In this document: one piece after another, positions 34,600 to 45,517 of the stretch
Layout: each line of letters opens with the position of its first letter
How positions within the stretch are numbered: position 1 is the first letter of the stretch
Assembly: GCA_015680905.1 (NCBI GenBank)
Contig: CM027381.1
Location: 20,995,501 to 21,059,500 of the forward strand
Source: Coptis chinensis
Taxonomy: Eukaryota; Streptophyta; Magnoliopsida; Ranunculales; Ranunculaceae
Direction of reading: 5' to 3'
Length of the DNA stretch: 64,000 nucleotides
Position numbers and translations under genes: made by a program
The notes under the pieces: generated by a model
What the model was told of the DNA's origin: nothing
Databases searched by the model: none
The model's input: the letters and a program-made list of their open reading frames with translations, nothing else

Positions 34600-35590
34600 C
34601 GCCCCCGGTCGAGCCTATGTGGAAGATGACACCTGCCATTACCTCTTACAAGAGTTAGAGATTTTAGGCGGTACACACTTTCGGGTCCGACTGGAGATTG
34701 TCTTTTTCTTTGCGTGTAACCAACCTATCTAGGTCGGTAGTTTGTCTGGGATTGTGGTCTTCCCTCTAATTGCTTCTGTGACACCTTCCTTCCTAGTCTG
34801 GTCGGACCTATCTAGGATGGCGATTTTCCTCAAATTTGCGAGGTCGGCCTTACCTGTCAGGTCGGTCCAGTCTGGGATGAAGGTTTTCCTTATACTTTCT
34901 TCCGCGACGCCTTCTTTCCCTGCCTAGTCGGACCTATCTAGGATGGCGATTTTCCTCAAATTTGCGAGGTCGGCCTTCCCTGTCAGGTCGGTCCAGTCTG
35001 GGATGAAGGTTTTGCTTATACTTTCTTCCGCGACGCCTTCTTTTCCTGCCTGGTCGGACCTATCTAGGATGGCGATTTTCCTCAAATTTGCGATGTTGGC
35101 CTTCCCTGTCAGGTCGGTCCAGTCTGGGATGAAAGTTTTTCTTATACTTTTTTCCGTGACGCCTACTTTCGGAGGCGTTTGTACCGCCATTTGTGGTAAC
35201 GGCGGCGGTGGTGCTGCTGCCTTCCGGAACCTAGTAACAAAAGTACGTAACTTTTCATCACGTTGTCGCTTGATGTTCAAAAGTGAGTCGACATCCTTTG
35301 GAGTCTTGCAATTGTGGCGGAAATGATTAACAAACTGATTTTCTAGTTCATTGTATTGGTGAATTAGACTTGTTGTAACTCACGCTCAACCGTATTAGGA
35401 GTGGCGGTAGTGGAGGCGGTGGTGGTTGTGGTGGCGCTGCTACGGTTGGATGTTGAGAATTGATCCTACTACTAGGAGCAACTTGATTGTTCAACGGTTC
35501 TTGCATTGGCCGATTTGAATTTCGAGGGTTGCGATTCCTATTGGCAGGAGGAATATGTTGACTGTTCGGTCTGCTTCTTGTGCTTACCAT
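34600..35590 (-). pseudogene. gag: Tat-like gag with in-frame 42-residue repeats
   Basis: ATG 35590 (MVSTRSRPNSQHIPP) lies 29 bases past the PBS, the expected gag start. The N-terminal part is Asn/Pro-rich. After frame breaks, the gag-like MNIKRQRDEKLRTFVTRFRK (from 35280) leads into a 42-residue unit containing IPDWTDLTGKA and ANLRKIAILDRSD. It is repeated at 126-bp spacing (DNA words at 34801, 34927 and 35053), with partial units on both sides. Because 126 is divisible by three, the repeat keeps the frame. The expansion replaced or interrupted the normal gag C-terminus. Confidence 0.75.
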
Positions 35591-35618
35591 CTTGATTGTT
35601 TCACGTGATAATGGATTC

Positions 35619-35640
35619 AAAATCCCCACAGACGGCGCCA
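35619..35640 (-). other. Tat-like primer-binding site
   Basis: On the minus strand TGGCGCCGTCTGTGGGGATT starts four bases past the LTR end. The core is the same as in E1. Confidence 0.88.
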
Positions 35641-35730
35641 ATTATGTTTCAGCAGTAAACTGCTTCAACACAACGAGAGCAATGGTAAAGAACGCACTAA
35701 GAAACAGAGGAATTTGATGTTGGGGGAGAT

Positions 35731-36060
35731 CACTACACCATAACAGGCTATTTGCAACGGCAAAAAACCGTTGCGAATAATTTTCGCAACGCTTTTTAAG
35801 CGTTGCAAATAGGGCGTCGGTAAAGTGTTGGAAATATTTGCAATGGTTAAAAAGCGTTGCAAACCAAATTTTCCAACGGTTATTAACCGTTGCAGAGTGA
35901 CAATTACTAACGGTTAAAAAGCGTTGCAAACCAAATTTTCCAACGGTTATTAACCGTTGCAGAGTGACTATTACTAACGGTTAAAAAGCGTTGCGTAGTT
36001 TGATTTGTAACGATTATTGATGATGCTTTAATATTTATTTTTTGCTTTGCAACGGTTTAC
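35731..36060. repeat. CACTA-2 left subterminal repeats
   Basis: AACCGTTGC, GCGTTGCAAA and GGTTATTAACCGTTGC occur many times in both orientations. A unit of about 70 bases starting ACGGTTAAAAAGCGTTGC is tandemly repeated (about 35838-35990). Frames through it are artefacts. Confidence 0.85.
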
Positions 36061-37494
36061 AACCATTACTAATGTGTTGATATTGTAAAAAAAATTATTT
36101 TTATTTTTTTCTTGCCCTAAACCTGCACCTCGTGGTTTCATATAGAAGCAAAGAAAATTACCAATGCTTTTTCATACCATTTGATAAGTAAAATAAACAC
36201 AAACAAACGCCTGAAAAAACATATTACATTCATTGAATCATATATATAACTTCAAAAGAGTTTTGAGGGTTACAAATTCAGATTTACTAAGAGTTACAAA
36301 TTTCTATACGATTTTCCAAGAAATTCCGAATCTTCCAAATGCAATAACAAGCATTAGTGACGATGGCTTCACTCAATATAAATCCTAGTGCCGCTCCGCC
36401 CATCTAATTCCAAAAAAATCACAAAACAAATAATGAACTCAGAAAAACAATCATACTAATTAAATTCATGCAATTAATTAAATACTTGATATTAATTACT
36501 TGACCACCCTTCCCCTCAAAAATAGACCATTTGTTGTCTACTCCCATATCTCGACGACATAAACAATGATTACATAAAATCAGTGCATAAAAAGAAAACC
36601 AACGGTGCTTTTTACCTTCAAACATAACTTCTCATAAGTCATATCTAGCCAAAAGAAAGACTTAACCATTGAATATCACCAAATAAGCAACGGTGATTAG
36701 TATTTGAAGGAATAATTAGTGTTGATGCAAATGAAGAATAAACTTTTCTATAAATCACCATATTTATATTATATTTTGATACACGACTTTAAACTACCGA
36801 TGTGGGACTATTTATCTCAACACACCCCCTCATGTGTGACGAGACTTGACCCTAAAACATGGACTTTTATTCTAATGTGTGACATGGAGCATTTAGCAAA
36901 CATAGCCTGTTCTCATACCATACAAACTTTGGAGCAGCCAACTGAAAACCGATTGGAAATGAGTGGAAACGCCCCAGGATTTATACCAACTGTTTATCTC
37001 ACAACAGTTTGAAATGGAAGTTCTAAAATTCTTGTCATATACAGCAAAACAGGACGTAACTTCCAATATTTCTTGAAGTATTCAAATGTATCGGGGCATA
37101 ACTTATATAAGCAAAGCAAATAGACTCATTACTAAGAGAAATTTAACAAAGTAATTATAATAATGAAAAAAAAGGGTGAAAAGAGACCTTGAACTAGCGG
37201 TCCGTTGTTCGCAATAACTTTCCTCCTACTTCGACGCAAAAAGTGTTGGCAATATTGGGTTCACTATGTGATAAACTGCTTGATGAAAAGAGATTAAGTT
37301 ACGGTCTTGATAACATGTTTGTACAAAAGCAAAATTGCCATCAAGAGGTTTAAAATAAAAGACTTGAATGACCAATAGCTTTTTGGTTTTGCAACAAAGG
37401 GTCGTGTCATTTATATAAATTCGATGAAGGTACTACGTCCATAAGCATTATCATGCAAATGATAAAACAACATAAATTTCTTACCTGCCAAATT
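36061..37494. other. CACTA-2 interior, no supported gene
   Basis: The strand of the YSL fragment is not continued by any further YSL exon that I can read. CCGATGTGGGACTATTTATC with ACACACCCCCTCA (36798-36831) resembles a block common near plant repeats, but it does not allow a call. Confidence 0.4.
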
Positions 37495-38216
37495 TCAGCT
37501 CTAGAGTTTGTGTGAAAACTATTAATCAACATAGCGGTGGCTGTCCCACTGGGGTATGTAAGCTTGTAATCCATAACCATCACCTGTAACATAATAAAAA
37601 CACACAAAGATGTAATAGTGACGATCAAATGTCATAGCATATGAAAGCATCACAAGATATATATATATACCTTACGAAGCGGAACAAGGCTAAACAAGCC
37701 AAGAAAACTAACAACAAACATGAACCCAATCATCCACCCTAACCCCGGATTCTTAACATCCTCAATCTGATTACCCAGATAACCAGGACCAATTAATTTA
37801 TAAGTCTTGTCATCCATAGCAATCATATACGATCCAAATCCCCCTATAACACAAAAAAGCTCATCATCAACTACCAAACCATCAACATAACTAAATAAAT
37901 GAAAGCTTACTTACCACTAAACGCTAACCCATAACAAGCAACAACACAAGTCTGAATAACAGTATTCTCTTGTCTGGTAAAAGGCTTAACAGAAAAACCA
38001 AACTTGGATAAAAAACTAGTCCATGACTTGACAAGAAAGAAATCAAGTAATCCAAAGGCAACATTGAGTGAAGGTATAACACCAGCGGTGAGATTTAATT
38101 TATGTGTTATGACACAAAATAATGTTCCTAATAGTGCACTTGCTAGTAACCCTCGATTGTTATATGTTCTTTCCATGTTGGGATTTCAACGGCTGTGATG
38201 TTCTCGGATGATGGGA
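37495..38216 (-). pseudogene. YSL6-like: Captured YSL metal-nicotianamine transporter fragment (YSL4/6-like)
   Basis: Three exons of an oligopeptide-transporter family gene with intact GT/AG borders. Exon 1 (38216 to 37915) contains THKLNLTAGVIPSLNVAFGL and PFTRQENTVIQTCVVACYG. Exon 2 (37843-37671) contains [19 protein letters not shown] and [18 protein letters not shown]. Exon 3 (37583-37495) contains [20 protein letters not shown]. The block [13 protein letters not shown]...EDV points to the YSL4/YSL6 branch. YSL proteins move metal chelates across membranes; only the N-terminal quarter, with its first membrane segments, is here. A one-base loss between TWKEHITI and RGLLAS (about 38168) breaks the frame, and no start codon is evident upstream. 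Introns are retained, so the copy came through DNA, not mRNA. Confidence 0.92.
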
Positions 38217-40739
38217 CAAGTAACGGTTCGGATATTTCTTATTGGAACTTAAACCAAGTAAAAATGGTCCAGTCAAACCATTGTCCCTAACTCTGTAACT
38301 CCCAAGTAAGAACAATGTAAAACCATAGTGATCTCCTACTATTACTACATACAAATGAAAATCATAAGATTTAATGCACTTAACCGCTTTTGACGATGGA
38401 GCGAGTAAATGAGAGCGAGAATAATCACGGACATATGCTTGTGCGAATCTGCACTTAACAAGTGTCTTCTTGGTTGTTCTGAAGTATATGGCCACGTTCC
38501 CTTTAAAAGATCAATTGCAGATCCCGTGGTAGCTTGGCGCCACCGTTAAATAGAGAAGTGAACCTATAATTAAAGCATCAAATTACAGATTAGCTGAAGC
38601 GATTGGGAAGAAAAATTAGGAAAGTTTGCGGTTTCAATCGTAATGTATTTGCTCACTATCCTGTTAAGAAATACTGAACGGACTAGTAGATAGTAGAGGA
38701 GATGATCAATCAAGAAGATAGATGCAAATGAAAGGCTGATTAGGATGTGACGCAATTAGGGACGATCTGAGGGGCAATATCTGAGAAAAGAACAAGGCAA
38801 GCCGGTCAACTCTAAGTCCAACAACACCCGAGAGAAAAAAAAACTCAGACGCAAATTAAGAAATAACCTTAACGATATATAGTTTAAGGGTAGGATACTA
38901 GAAAACTTGGACTTATATATGTAAGTAGGTTCCATTTAGAATTACATTTCATACAATCTACCTTAGATGATGAGCTAAGGGCTGAGTTTTTGTATAAGAA
39001 GAAATAAAATTACAGACAACTCTAATACTTTGAATGAGCATTCCAACTTAAAAAATTTCAAAATCTCTATCCTTGCGAGAAAAAGCTGTGAATTCATCGG
39101 TCCTGTCTTCATTGAATTTCTTTTTGCCATTGGGCAGTTCTCTGGAACGAAAATGAATTTCTTCCATAACATTTTACTTTATTGGTTTTGGGCGGCTTAT
39201 CATCACCTATACCGCACAATAAGGCCAGCCAAAAGAATCTCCTTGAACGAAAGTCTTGTAATGAAATTTGAAATAGAACGTAAATAGAACGACCGGTGAA
39301 TTTCTTCAATTGAAAGATTCCTAGAAATAAATGTGAGACTACATGAACCAAATGATGATTAGTTGTGATATATTCTAATCCGCGTAATATCTTACTGTAG
39401 GTGGTAGTGCCATGTACATGTGTTTTGTATGGAATCCAATCAACCATGACTCGCATGGGGTAAAAGAACCAATCAATCACTAATTACTTGTACAAATGAA
39501 AAATGAGAGATGAAGACACCTTTGCCATACAGAGAAAAGGAAGCAGTCCAAATAATTCTAGAGGTAAAGGACTAAAGGGTACTCCATCTATGTATACAAG
39601 CACATATTTTTCTTCTTTTTCTCTCTAGTTCTTATTGTGATGAATGAGGGTCATCACATGTGTTTTTCATGCTTGTATTTGACAAGTCGAGAACCATGAT
39701 AACTTGCCAAACCAAGAGAACTCTTCAATAATCAATCTCCATAATGGACCTTATACAATCAATCCTACCTGCAAAAATGAGAAGGTGATGTAGGATACAG
39801 AGCATACCTTAAAAGAGCAACTTTACTTAGGGAGCGATGGTTTTCGCTCATCCTCACATGTCGATGACTAGCCCGAGAGAAAGAACAGGGAACCAAGGTA
39901 TTAGTTCCAGATATTTTAACATATAACCATTTATCCTCGAGAAAGATAAAGCTAAGTTTCTCACATCCTCATTTGCTCCTACCGCCATATTTATAAAGGA
40001 TGAATCCTTCGACTGAAATGAGAACATAGACTCGTTAGGGACAAGTAAGCGCTATTTGGAAGGGAAGTAGAAAATCTATCTCAGAAGGCCGAACTTGACA
40101 CTAATACAACGTACCAACGGGAAGGGAGATTAGAATAAGAAATATTGCTTAAAATTACAAGTATGCAGCTAGCATGATGCACATTTTACATGTCTTTTTT
40201 TTACCTTACGAAAATAAAACATTTTGAACCATAAAGACTTGTCCACGAACCATTTTTCCATTAACACTAATCCACTCAACCCTCAAAAGCACCCAAAAAG
40301 ATCGAAGCAAATGTGATAATTAATACCAACTCCAAAATTGCAGCTACTACACCTAGCTGGGCTTAAATGGTATGGTTTCTCCATTGCAGATTCTGCAGAA
40401 ATTAAGAAGAGAACATCACCACATGCTGCGGGAATGTAACGTGCTACATAAGCGTGGCAGTGCCTATTTGACTTCTTGAAAGTTCAACCAGTTCTCTCGC
40501 AAGGTATAATCAATGTCCCTAAACTTCGACCCCATTCAAGCAGCAGCTATGGAATTCAAAGAACAACAAGCCTAATGTCCCAAATATGGAAGTCAAGAAA
40601 TCGATGCTAGTTTGATGACAAGGGGATGAAAAAAGCAACATCAAGAAGGAAGTCATTAAAGAACTAAAAGTTGGAGGGAAGATTGCAAATGGGTTCATGT
40701 TCAACACAGTTGATGACTTGAGTATCCCCACTCACTAAA
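38217..40739. other. CACTA-2 interior, unassigned
   Basis: The first few hundred bases may be the 5' flank or promoter captured with the YSL fragment. ORFs of up to 123 codons occur (39109-39480 minus) but show no convincing domain. The rest is AT-rich with no detectable gene. Confidence 0.4.
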
Positions 40740-41273
40740 TATCAAAGGTAGAGCACGACCCTCAAACAACATCAAAGAAGTCAGCTGGATACCGCCAAAC
40801 TATGGTTTTGTGAAAGCTAATACCGATGGATCATCTGTTGGAAACCCGGGACTTGGAGGTGCAGGAATAATTTTCCGAGACCACAATGCTCAAGTGATAG
40901 GAGTGAAAGGCTATACGGTCTAGGAATCACTACAAATTTTGATGCGGAATGCTATGCTTTAGTGTTGGCAGTAGAACTAGCAGTATTAAATGGATGGGTG
41001 AACTTGTGGCTAGAAAGTGACTCCATAGCAGCTACCCTAGCCTTCACTAGCGCCAAAATTCCATGGGTTCTTAAAGCACGATGGCTATGAGCAACTCAAA
41101 GACCATCACAATGGAGAATCTCACACATATATCGTGAAGCAAATTTTGGAGCGGATGTTGTAGCAAAAATGGGAACAACTTTGAGTCAAGGCCAAGGACT
41201 TTGGTGCACTTCAAGACCTCCCTTTTTAAAATGCATAGAAAGTCCTTGCAGGATATACTACAATTTTAACTAG
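40740..41273 (+). pseudogene. RNase H-like domain fragment
   Basis: Reading with one frame change near 40920 gives WIPPNYGFVKANTDGSSVGN, then FDAECYALVLAVELAV, NLWLESDS and ISHIYREANFGADVVAKMG. This is the plant RNase H-like (RVT_3) fold with its acidic residues D, E, D and D in place. It ends at a stop at 41271. The WIPP...VNTDG lead-in is typical of LINE-type or LINE-derived RNase H proteins. Stops occur at the frame change and at about 41088. It is either a piece of a LINE or a captured host gene; no reverse transcriptase is adjacent. Confidence 0.8.
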
Positions 41274-42459
41274 GAAATGCTTGTACTGATCACAGAAATC
41301 CTTGAGTTGTAAACTATATCATTCATTGATGTAACATTTTTTTATTATATTAATAATATATCCCTACTTGCATGCCAAAAATAAATCATGAACCTATATA
41401 ACCCCAATCAAAAAATCAAATGGAAAGCTAGCAATCAACAAAGTTTCAAACTTCATACTTATTAAAAAAAAAAAAAAAAATGAAAACGCATACATGGCGT
41501 ACTTATCGGCTTGAAACCTTGGAACTAATCAGTAGTGAAAAATCTACCTGTTAACATTCCTTGAAAATCACAAGAAAATCATATCTATACATATTGTATA
41601 TACAAGAAAATTACAGTTCTACAGGAATAACATTACTAGAAAAATTACCGAGCAGTCTTGAGCTTCTCTTTAAGATAGAAAGAAGCCTGCTTCTTGAACT
41701 CATGGAAGGAAGGTGTGCCCATGTTGTTATCGTTTTTGATCGACGTGTCGAAGAACGAGCTAGTTAGTCAGTTATGATCCAAGGTAGAGAACTATCACAA
41801 ACACTAAACTTGTGTGAGAACTGAAAAGGGTGCTTAACTAAGCTGACTTATCGAGAAATCTAACAATCCTTTTTAATTGTCTTTTCCCACACAGCGGCTT
41901 CATATTGCTGTGACACCATATCCTAACAGAGCTTTCTTGGTCCTGCAAGGCTGGAACCCACCAAATTAGTTTCTATACAATACCTACTTGATAACCGCGA
42001 ACATCATTGATCTTGTTCCCTCCATTGACTTACAACAACAACACGAGCTGCCAAAGCTTGTTCACAATCCATATACTAGTAATAGATATAGAAACGACTA
42101 TTCCAATCTTTGAGCTACAACAACCATCGCCCAAAGAAGAAATTTTGAAACAAAAATAAATATGGAAATAGAAACAAACAATCACACAAGATCTAGATTC
42201 AAACTTTCAAGCAGTAGGCTAGTAACTTCAAATTCGTGTTCTATGAACCGATATACAAAATAGGGGAATACATTCAACTTAATACAAAAGCATCCGGTAT
42301 ACACAAAAATATGCAAAAGCATCGGTATCAAACAACTTCTGGAAATTAGCAAATTAAAAGTATCTTCTTGGTGGCTTAGACAATTTAACAAACAAAAATC
42401 AGTCGAAAATACACAAACTTGAAGCTTTAAAATTATTAATTAACTAAATTTTATGTTTT

Positions 42460-42461
<2 letters not shown>
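41274..42461. other. CACTA-2 interior, no gene seen
   Basis: AT-rich sequence with an A run at 41462-41480 and small unsupported ORFs. Nothing is recognised. Confidence 0.5.

Positions 42462-42511
<50 letters not shown>
42462..42511. repeat. (GA)n microsatellite
   Basis: About 24 consecutive GA units. A second, shorter GA run lies at about 43888-43906. Confidence 0.95.
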
Positions 42512-42516
<5 letters not shown>

Positions 42517-42765
42517 AACTTCACAGAAGCTCACAAGCTCTTGCTTTGTGTTCCTTGCAGAAGCTCTGAATGGCTTGTTAGAAGCCACCTCTATTTTTTT
42601 TTCTCTCACTTTCCACTAGTGTCTCTGGGTTGTGTTAGTGAAAATAACGAGCGCCAGAATGGGAAAAAAATGAGCGCAATAGGGAAAAGGCAGTGAGAGT
42701 GAGAATGAAAACTAGCCCCACCACCTAAGCGACGAGTTCTAGAACTACCTCTACGGTCGTGTATT

Positions 42766-42910
42766 TACTACACCAAAACCCGTCCCCTATTTTAGCTTAG
42801 GTCAGTATACGACGGCCTTATGCCATATACGACGGTTTTTGCAGTTCTAAATTAAGGACGGTCATGACAGTCCTAAGCTATTGTCATTTTTTAGCAATTC
42901 TGGTGTAGTA
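42766..42910. repeat. Small MITE-like inverted-repeat element
   Basis: A 145-bp stretch bounded by perfect 10-base inverted ends TACTACACCA and TGGTGTAGTA, with ACGACGG and GACGGT words inside. The ends resemble CACTA-type termini with the first base changed. No TSD is evident, so the family is uncertain. Confidence 0.55.
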
Positions 42911-43179
42911 ACCATTAAATTAAAACAACTGATCAAGGTTACATACTAAATAAGTACTAACAACCACATATATGAAAGAAGTCTGAGATGAGAAGGAAAG
43001 CATCTTGATTTTCCAGGACAAAATCATTACAAAAGAACCCATGTAAGAGAAGTATGATTTTGAAGAGGACTGTAGGGATTCGGTCATGCAATTGTAAACT
43101 CTGCAAATCCAAACAGAAAGAAGGAAAGTAAAAGCAAACCGATACCCTCTTTGTACCTTTTTCAGTACCATCAAGGCAT

Positions 43180-44154
43180 CAAGGCATTGCAAAGGAACCC
43201 GATGATCGGTTCATTTGTTACATGTCACGCTCTATAGTAACAAAAAGAAAATGGGAATTGAACATAAAACAAAAAGAGAAAATAAAACACTCTTTAGTAA
43301 AAGATCATATATATATCATTCAAAACGCATTACAAGTACAATAGGATTTGGTCCGTTAAACCATACTTCCATCATGACCAAATCTAAAAGGAATCTCACT
43401 TACCCATCTCTTCTAAAAGCTAAATAAACAAGCTTTCTATGACAAAAACTTTAAGAATATATATGAGAGAGAGAAGAATCATAAAAGTACCTTTTTTTCT
43501 ATTTTTTTTCAATCAAACAAGCTTAGCTTATTATCTCAAAGAAAGAGAGTGACTCACGTGTTTGATCTTGGCCCGATGATCAATCCATTTCTTACCGGAT
43601 TCGGATGAACAAGAGAGATGGTAGTGGCAGAGAAGTCTGCTTGTTTGTTGATAAGGTATGCACAACTCTATTCAATTTTTTTTTTCTATTGTTTGCCATT
43701 ATCTGTGAAGAATTGAACAAATTAGAAAAATTGAATAACTAGAGAACTTTAAAGTTTTGAAGAAAGAAAGACAAACTGGTTAATCCAATCAAAATTAGTA
43801 TTCTTGGCGGTGATGAATTAGTTTTGAGGAGTGCGAAAATTAGTTTTGAGGAGTGGATGATTTTAGGGATCTTGAAACGCGGCGGTGAGAGAGAGAGAGA
43901 GAGGAGAGAAAGAAAGTAATGTTTTATATTTCGAAATTTTTCGTTTATCTCTTTCGCGAAATTTCAAGCTTTTAATTTGTAACACTTTTCCAACGCTTTT
44001 TAAGCGTTAGCAATTAATTCCGGAAATTCACCCAAATAAAGCAACGCTTTACAACATTGCCAACGCTTATTTAACGTTGGAAACTTACTAACGGTAAATA
44101 ACCGTTGCAAATCAAAAAAGGTGCGTGTTGCGAATATCCTATTATGGTGTAGTG
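43180..44154. repeat. CACTA-2 right region and subterminal repeats
   Basis: From about 43980, CAACGCTTTTTAAGCGTT, CAACGCTT and AACCGTTGC recur as on the left, ending GGTGTAGTG. The part before 43980 holds no recognised gene. Confidence 0.75.
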
Positions 44155-44547
44155 GATGAAACTGAACCAAGATAATGGCTGCCTACGTACCCAAGATCTA
44201 TTCTCTAGGGATCAAGTTTCCACCTAGTTCCTTATGAAAAATAATGTGGTATTTATATAGGTAGAGTAGAGAGTCTTTGTCGGTCAAGTAATCTTGTTGC
44301 TTGAGTAAATGTGATAGAATATAACTGTCAACTGATAATTATCTCTTTGATAAGAAATGAATCTTGACATAAATCAATGTACATTAGTGGCAAGCCATGT
44401 GGCTAAGGTTCAGCCTTAGACACATGAGTTAATGAGCCTGTACCTTGATCTATGGTATTGTAAATTGGGCTTTAGTCCTGTTGATTAAACGAATAAAATG
44501 GAGACCCCTAATAATGGACGTTTGCCACGTATGTGGGGGTCAAAAAA

Positions 44548-45512
44548 GGAGGCATGTGGATGTACATGTTCGGCATTGGGAAGCGATTGTGGTAGCTAGG
44601 GAAACTAGGTAAGACATAGATACGACGTGATTTTAGAGACACGCAAAAAAAGCCTTAAATAATATAATTATGGTAATATGTTGGTTAATGATATATCTTT
44701 AGATAGATGATTGTATATAGTTTTGCAGAAGGGTGGGTCAAACTAATTGCTTGTGCAGGGACGACCCACTCTATAATTGAGCATGAAATGCGGTAAGTAT
44801 AGAATATGCTTGGCTGGTCATTAGTTTAGTTAGAACCTAAGGCGCCTCGTGGAGGAACTAAATGCCTTTTTATTATGCATATGGTTTGTTTTGTGGTTAG
44901 TGGGAAGTTAAGGCGCCTCAGTGGAGGAACTACCTGCCTTACTTATTATAGTTAAGAATGTCGTATTAGTTGTTGGAGGTTAAGGCGCCTCGGTGGAGGA
45001 ACTAACTGCCTTATGGATTGTGTATGTATATGTATAAGTATATGTTGTATTTTAGAGCTACTCACACCAACATTTTTATAATGCTGACCCGATTTGCATG
45101 TTTGCTTATCGGGTGTGTTCATTAAATGAACATAGTTGATAAGTCTCGACAGGTTTAGTGTTGAAGAAGGTTGGTTGCTGCTTGTAGTTTGTGTTAGCGT
45201 CGCATTTCAAGATAGGTTTTGTTTTCCCTTGAGGTGAAATAGATTTTCAGTTGAGACAATGTTATTTGTATTTTCATTTGTAATTTTAAATAAAGAGTTA
45301 TTGAAAAGAGATTTGTAACCTAATCTTATTTGTGAATTTTTGTAATGAAGAAGACTTTTGTTTAATTGAAAATTTTTATTGGTTTTTAATTATCCGCATA
45401 TTTAAACTGTTTATGGGTTTTTGGAAGTTGAGAGTGCGTCACACCTCGAAAATCAAAGAGTCGGGAACAAATACTGTTTTTTCCGAATTCTGTCGAAATT
45501 CGGGGTGTGACA
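44548..45512. repeat. D LTR, right part
   Basis: Non-coding. Three units at 71-72 base spacing carry AAGGCGCCTC-GTGGAGGAACTA and TGCCTT (GGCGCC at 44841, 44912 and 44984). The LTR ends GAATTC...GGGGTGTGACA. TSD TTTAT follows at 45513-45517. Confidence 0.7.
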
Positions 45513-45517
45513 TTTAT

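Larger units (their letters stand above)
35731..44154. mobile_element. CACTA-2: non-autonomous CACTA element with captured gene pieces
   Basis: The termini are CACTACACCATAACAGGCTA and, on the other strand, CACTACACCATAATAGGATA, with a 3-bp TSD GAT (35728-35730 and 44155-44157). The pre-insertion sequence GGGGGAGATGAAACTG is preserved in the other LTR at about 30830. Length is 8424 bp. It has subterminal repeats but no tnp2 or tnpA. Its interior instead carries a YSL-like gene fragment (minus strand) and an RNase H fragment (plus strand). It must have been moved by enzymes of another CACTA element. Confidence 0.93.
30749..44547 (-). mobile_element. Tat/Ogre-like Ty3/Gypsy element, decayed, host of CACTA-2
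   Basis: On the minus strand it has a 5' LTR (44547-35645, split by CACTA-2), PBS (35640-35619), gag (from 35590), RT and a second RNase H (about 34570-33696), tandem arrays, then a 3' LTR remnant (30877-30749). The RT type, the extra RNase H after pol and tandem arrays upstream of the 3' LTR are characteristic of the Tat lineage. Excluding CACTA-2 it is about 5.4 kb, so large parts of pol are missing. Confidence 0.82.
35645..44547 (-). repeat. Tat-like 5' LTR, split by CACTA-2
   Basis: The parts are 35645-35730 and 44158 to 44542 or 44547, together about 475 bp. The left edge TGTTTCAGCAG matches 30749. The right edge is either the CA of GGGGGTCA (44542) or just before GGAGG (44548). Confidence 0.8.
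28270..45512. mobile_element. D: large solo LTR carrying the Tat-like element
   Basis: The outer ends are TGTAACGCCCG and GGGGTGTGACA with TSD TTTAT. Native parts are 28270-30748 and about 44548-45512, together roughly 3.4 kb. Neither part repeats the other, and no PBS, PPT, gag or pol is visible. The simplest reading is one long LTR left by recombination. LTRs of this size and terminal style occur in Tekay/Del-type Gypsy elements, but the lineage is not proven. Orientation is unknown. Confidence 0.75.

Noticed and set aside
34943..35326. Plus-strand ORF of 127 codons with repeats
   Set aside because: It is the complement of the 126-bp gag repeat; the minus-strand frame fits gag, the PBS and pol orientation.
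36719..37012. 97-codon ORF and TGTGGGAC...ACACCCCC block as a gene
   Set aside because: The protein has no recognisable domain and the block is a common plant repeat-associated sequence.
39109..39480. 123-codon minus-strand ORF with a faint kinase-like ILRGLEYI stretch
   Set aside because: No catalytic HRD or DFG motif follows and no splice pattern supports it; too weak to call a captured kinase.
42766..42910. Tourist/Harbinger MITE with TTA/TAA duplication
   Set aside because: The flanking bases are TTA on one side and TAA on the other in direct reading, so no valid duplication is shown; left as an unclassified inverted-repeat element.
28270..45512. D as a complete LTR retrotransposon with two LTRs
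   Set aside because: The left and right native parts do not repeat each other, and there is no PBS, PPT, gag or pol of its own; a solo LTR is simpler.
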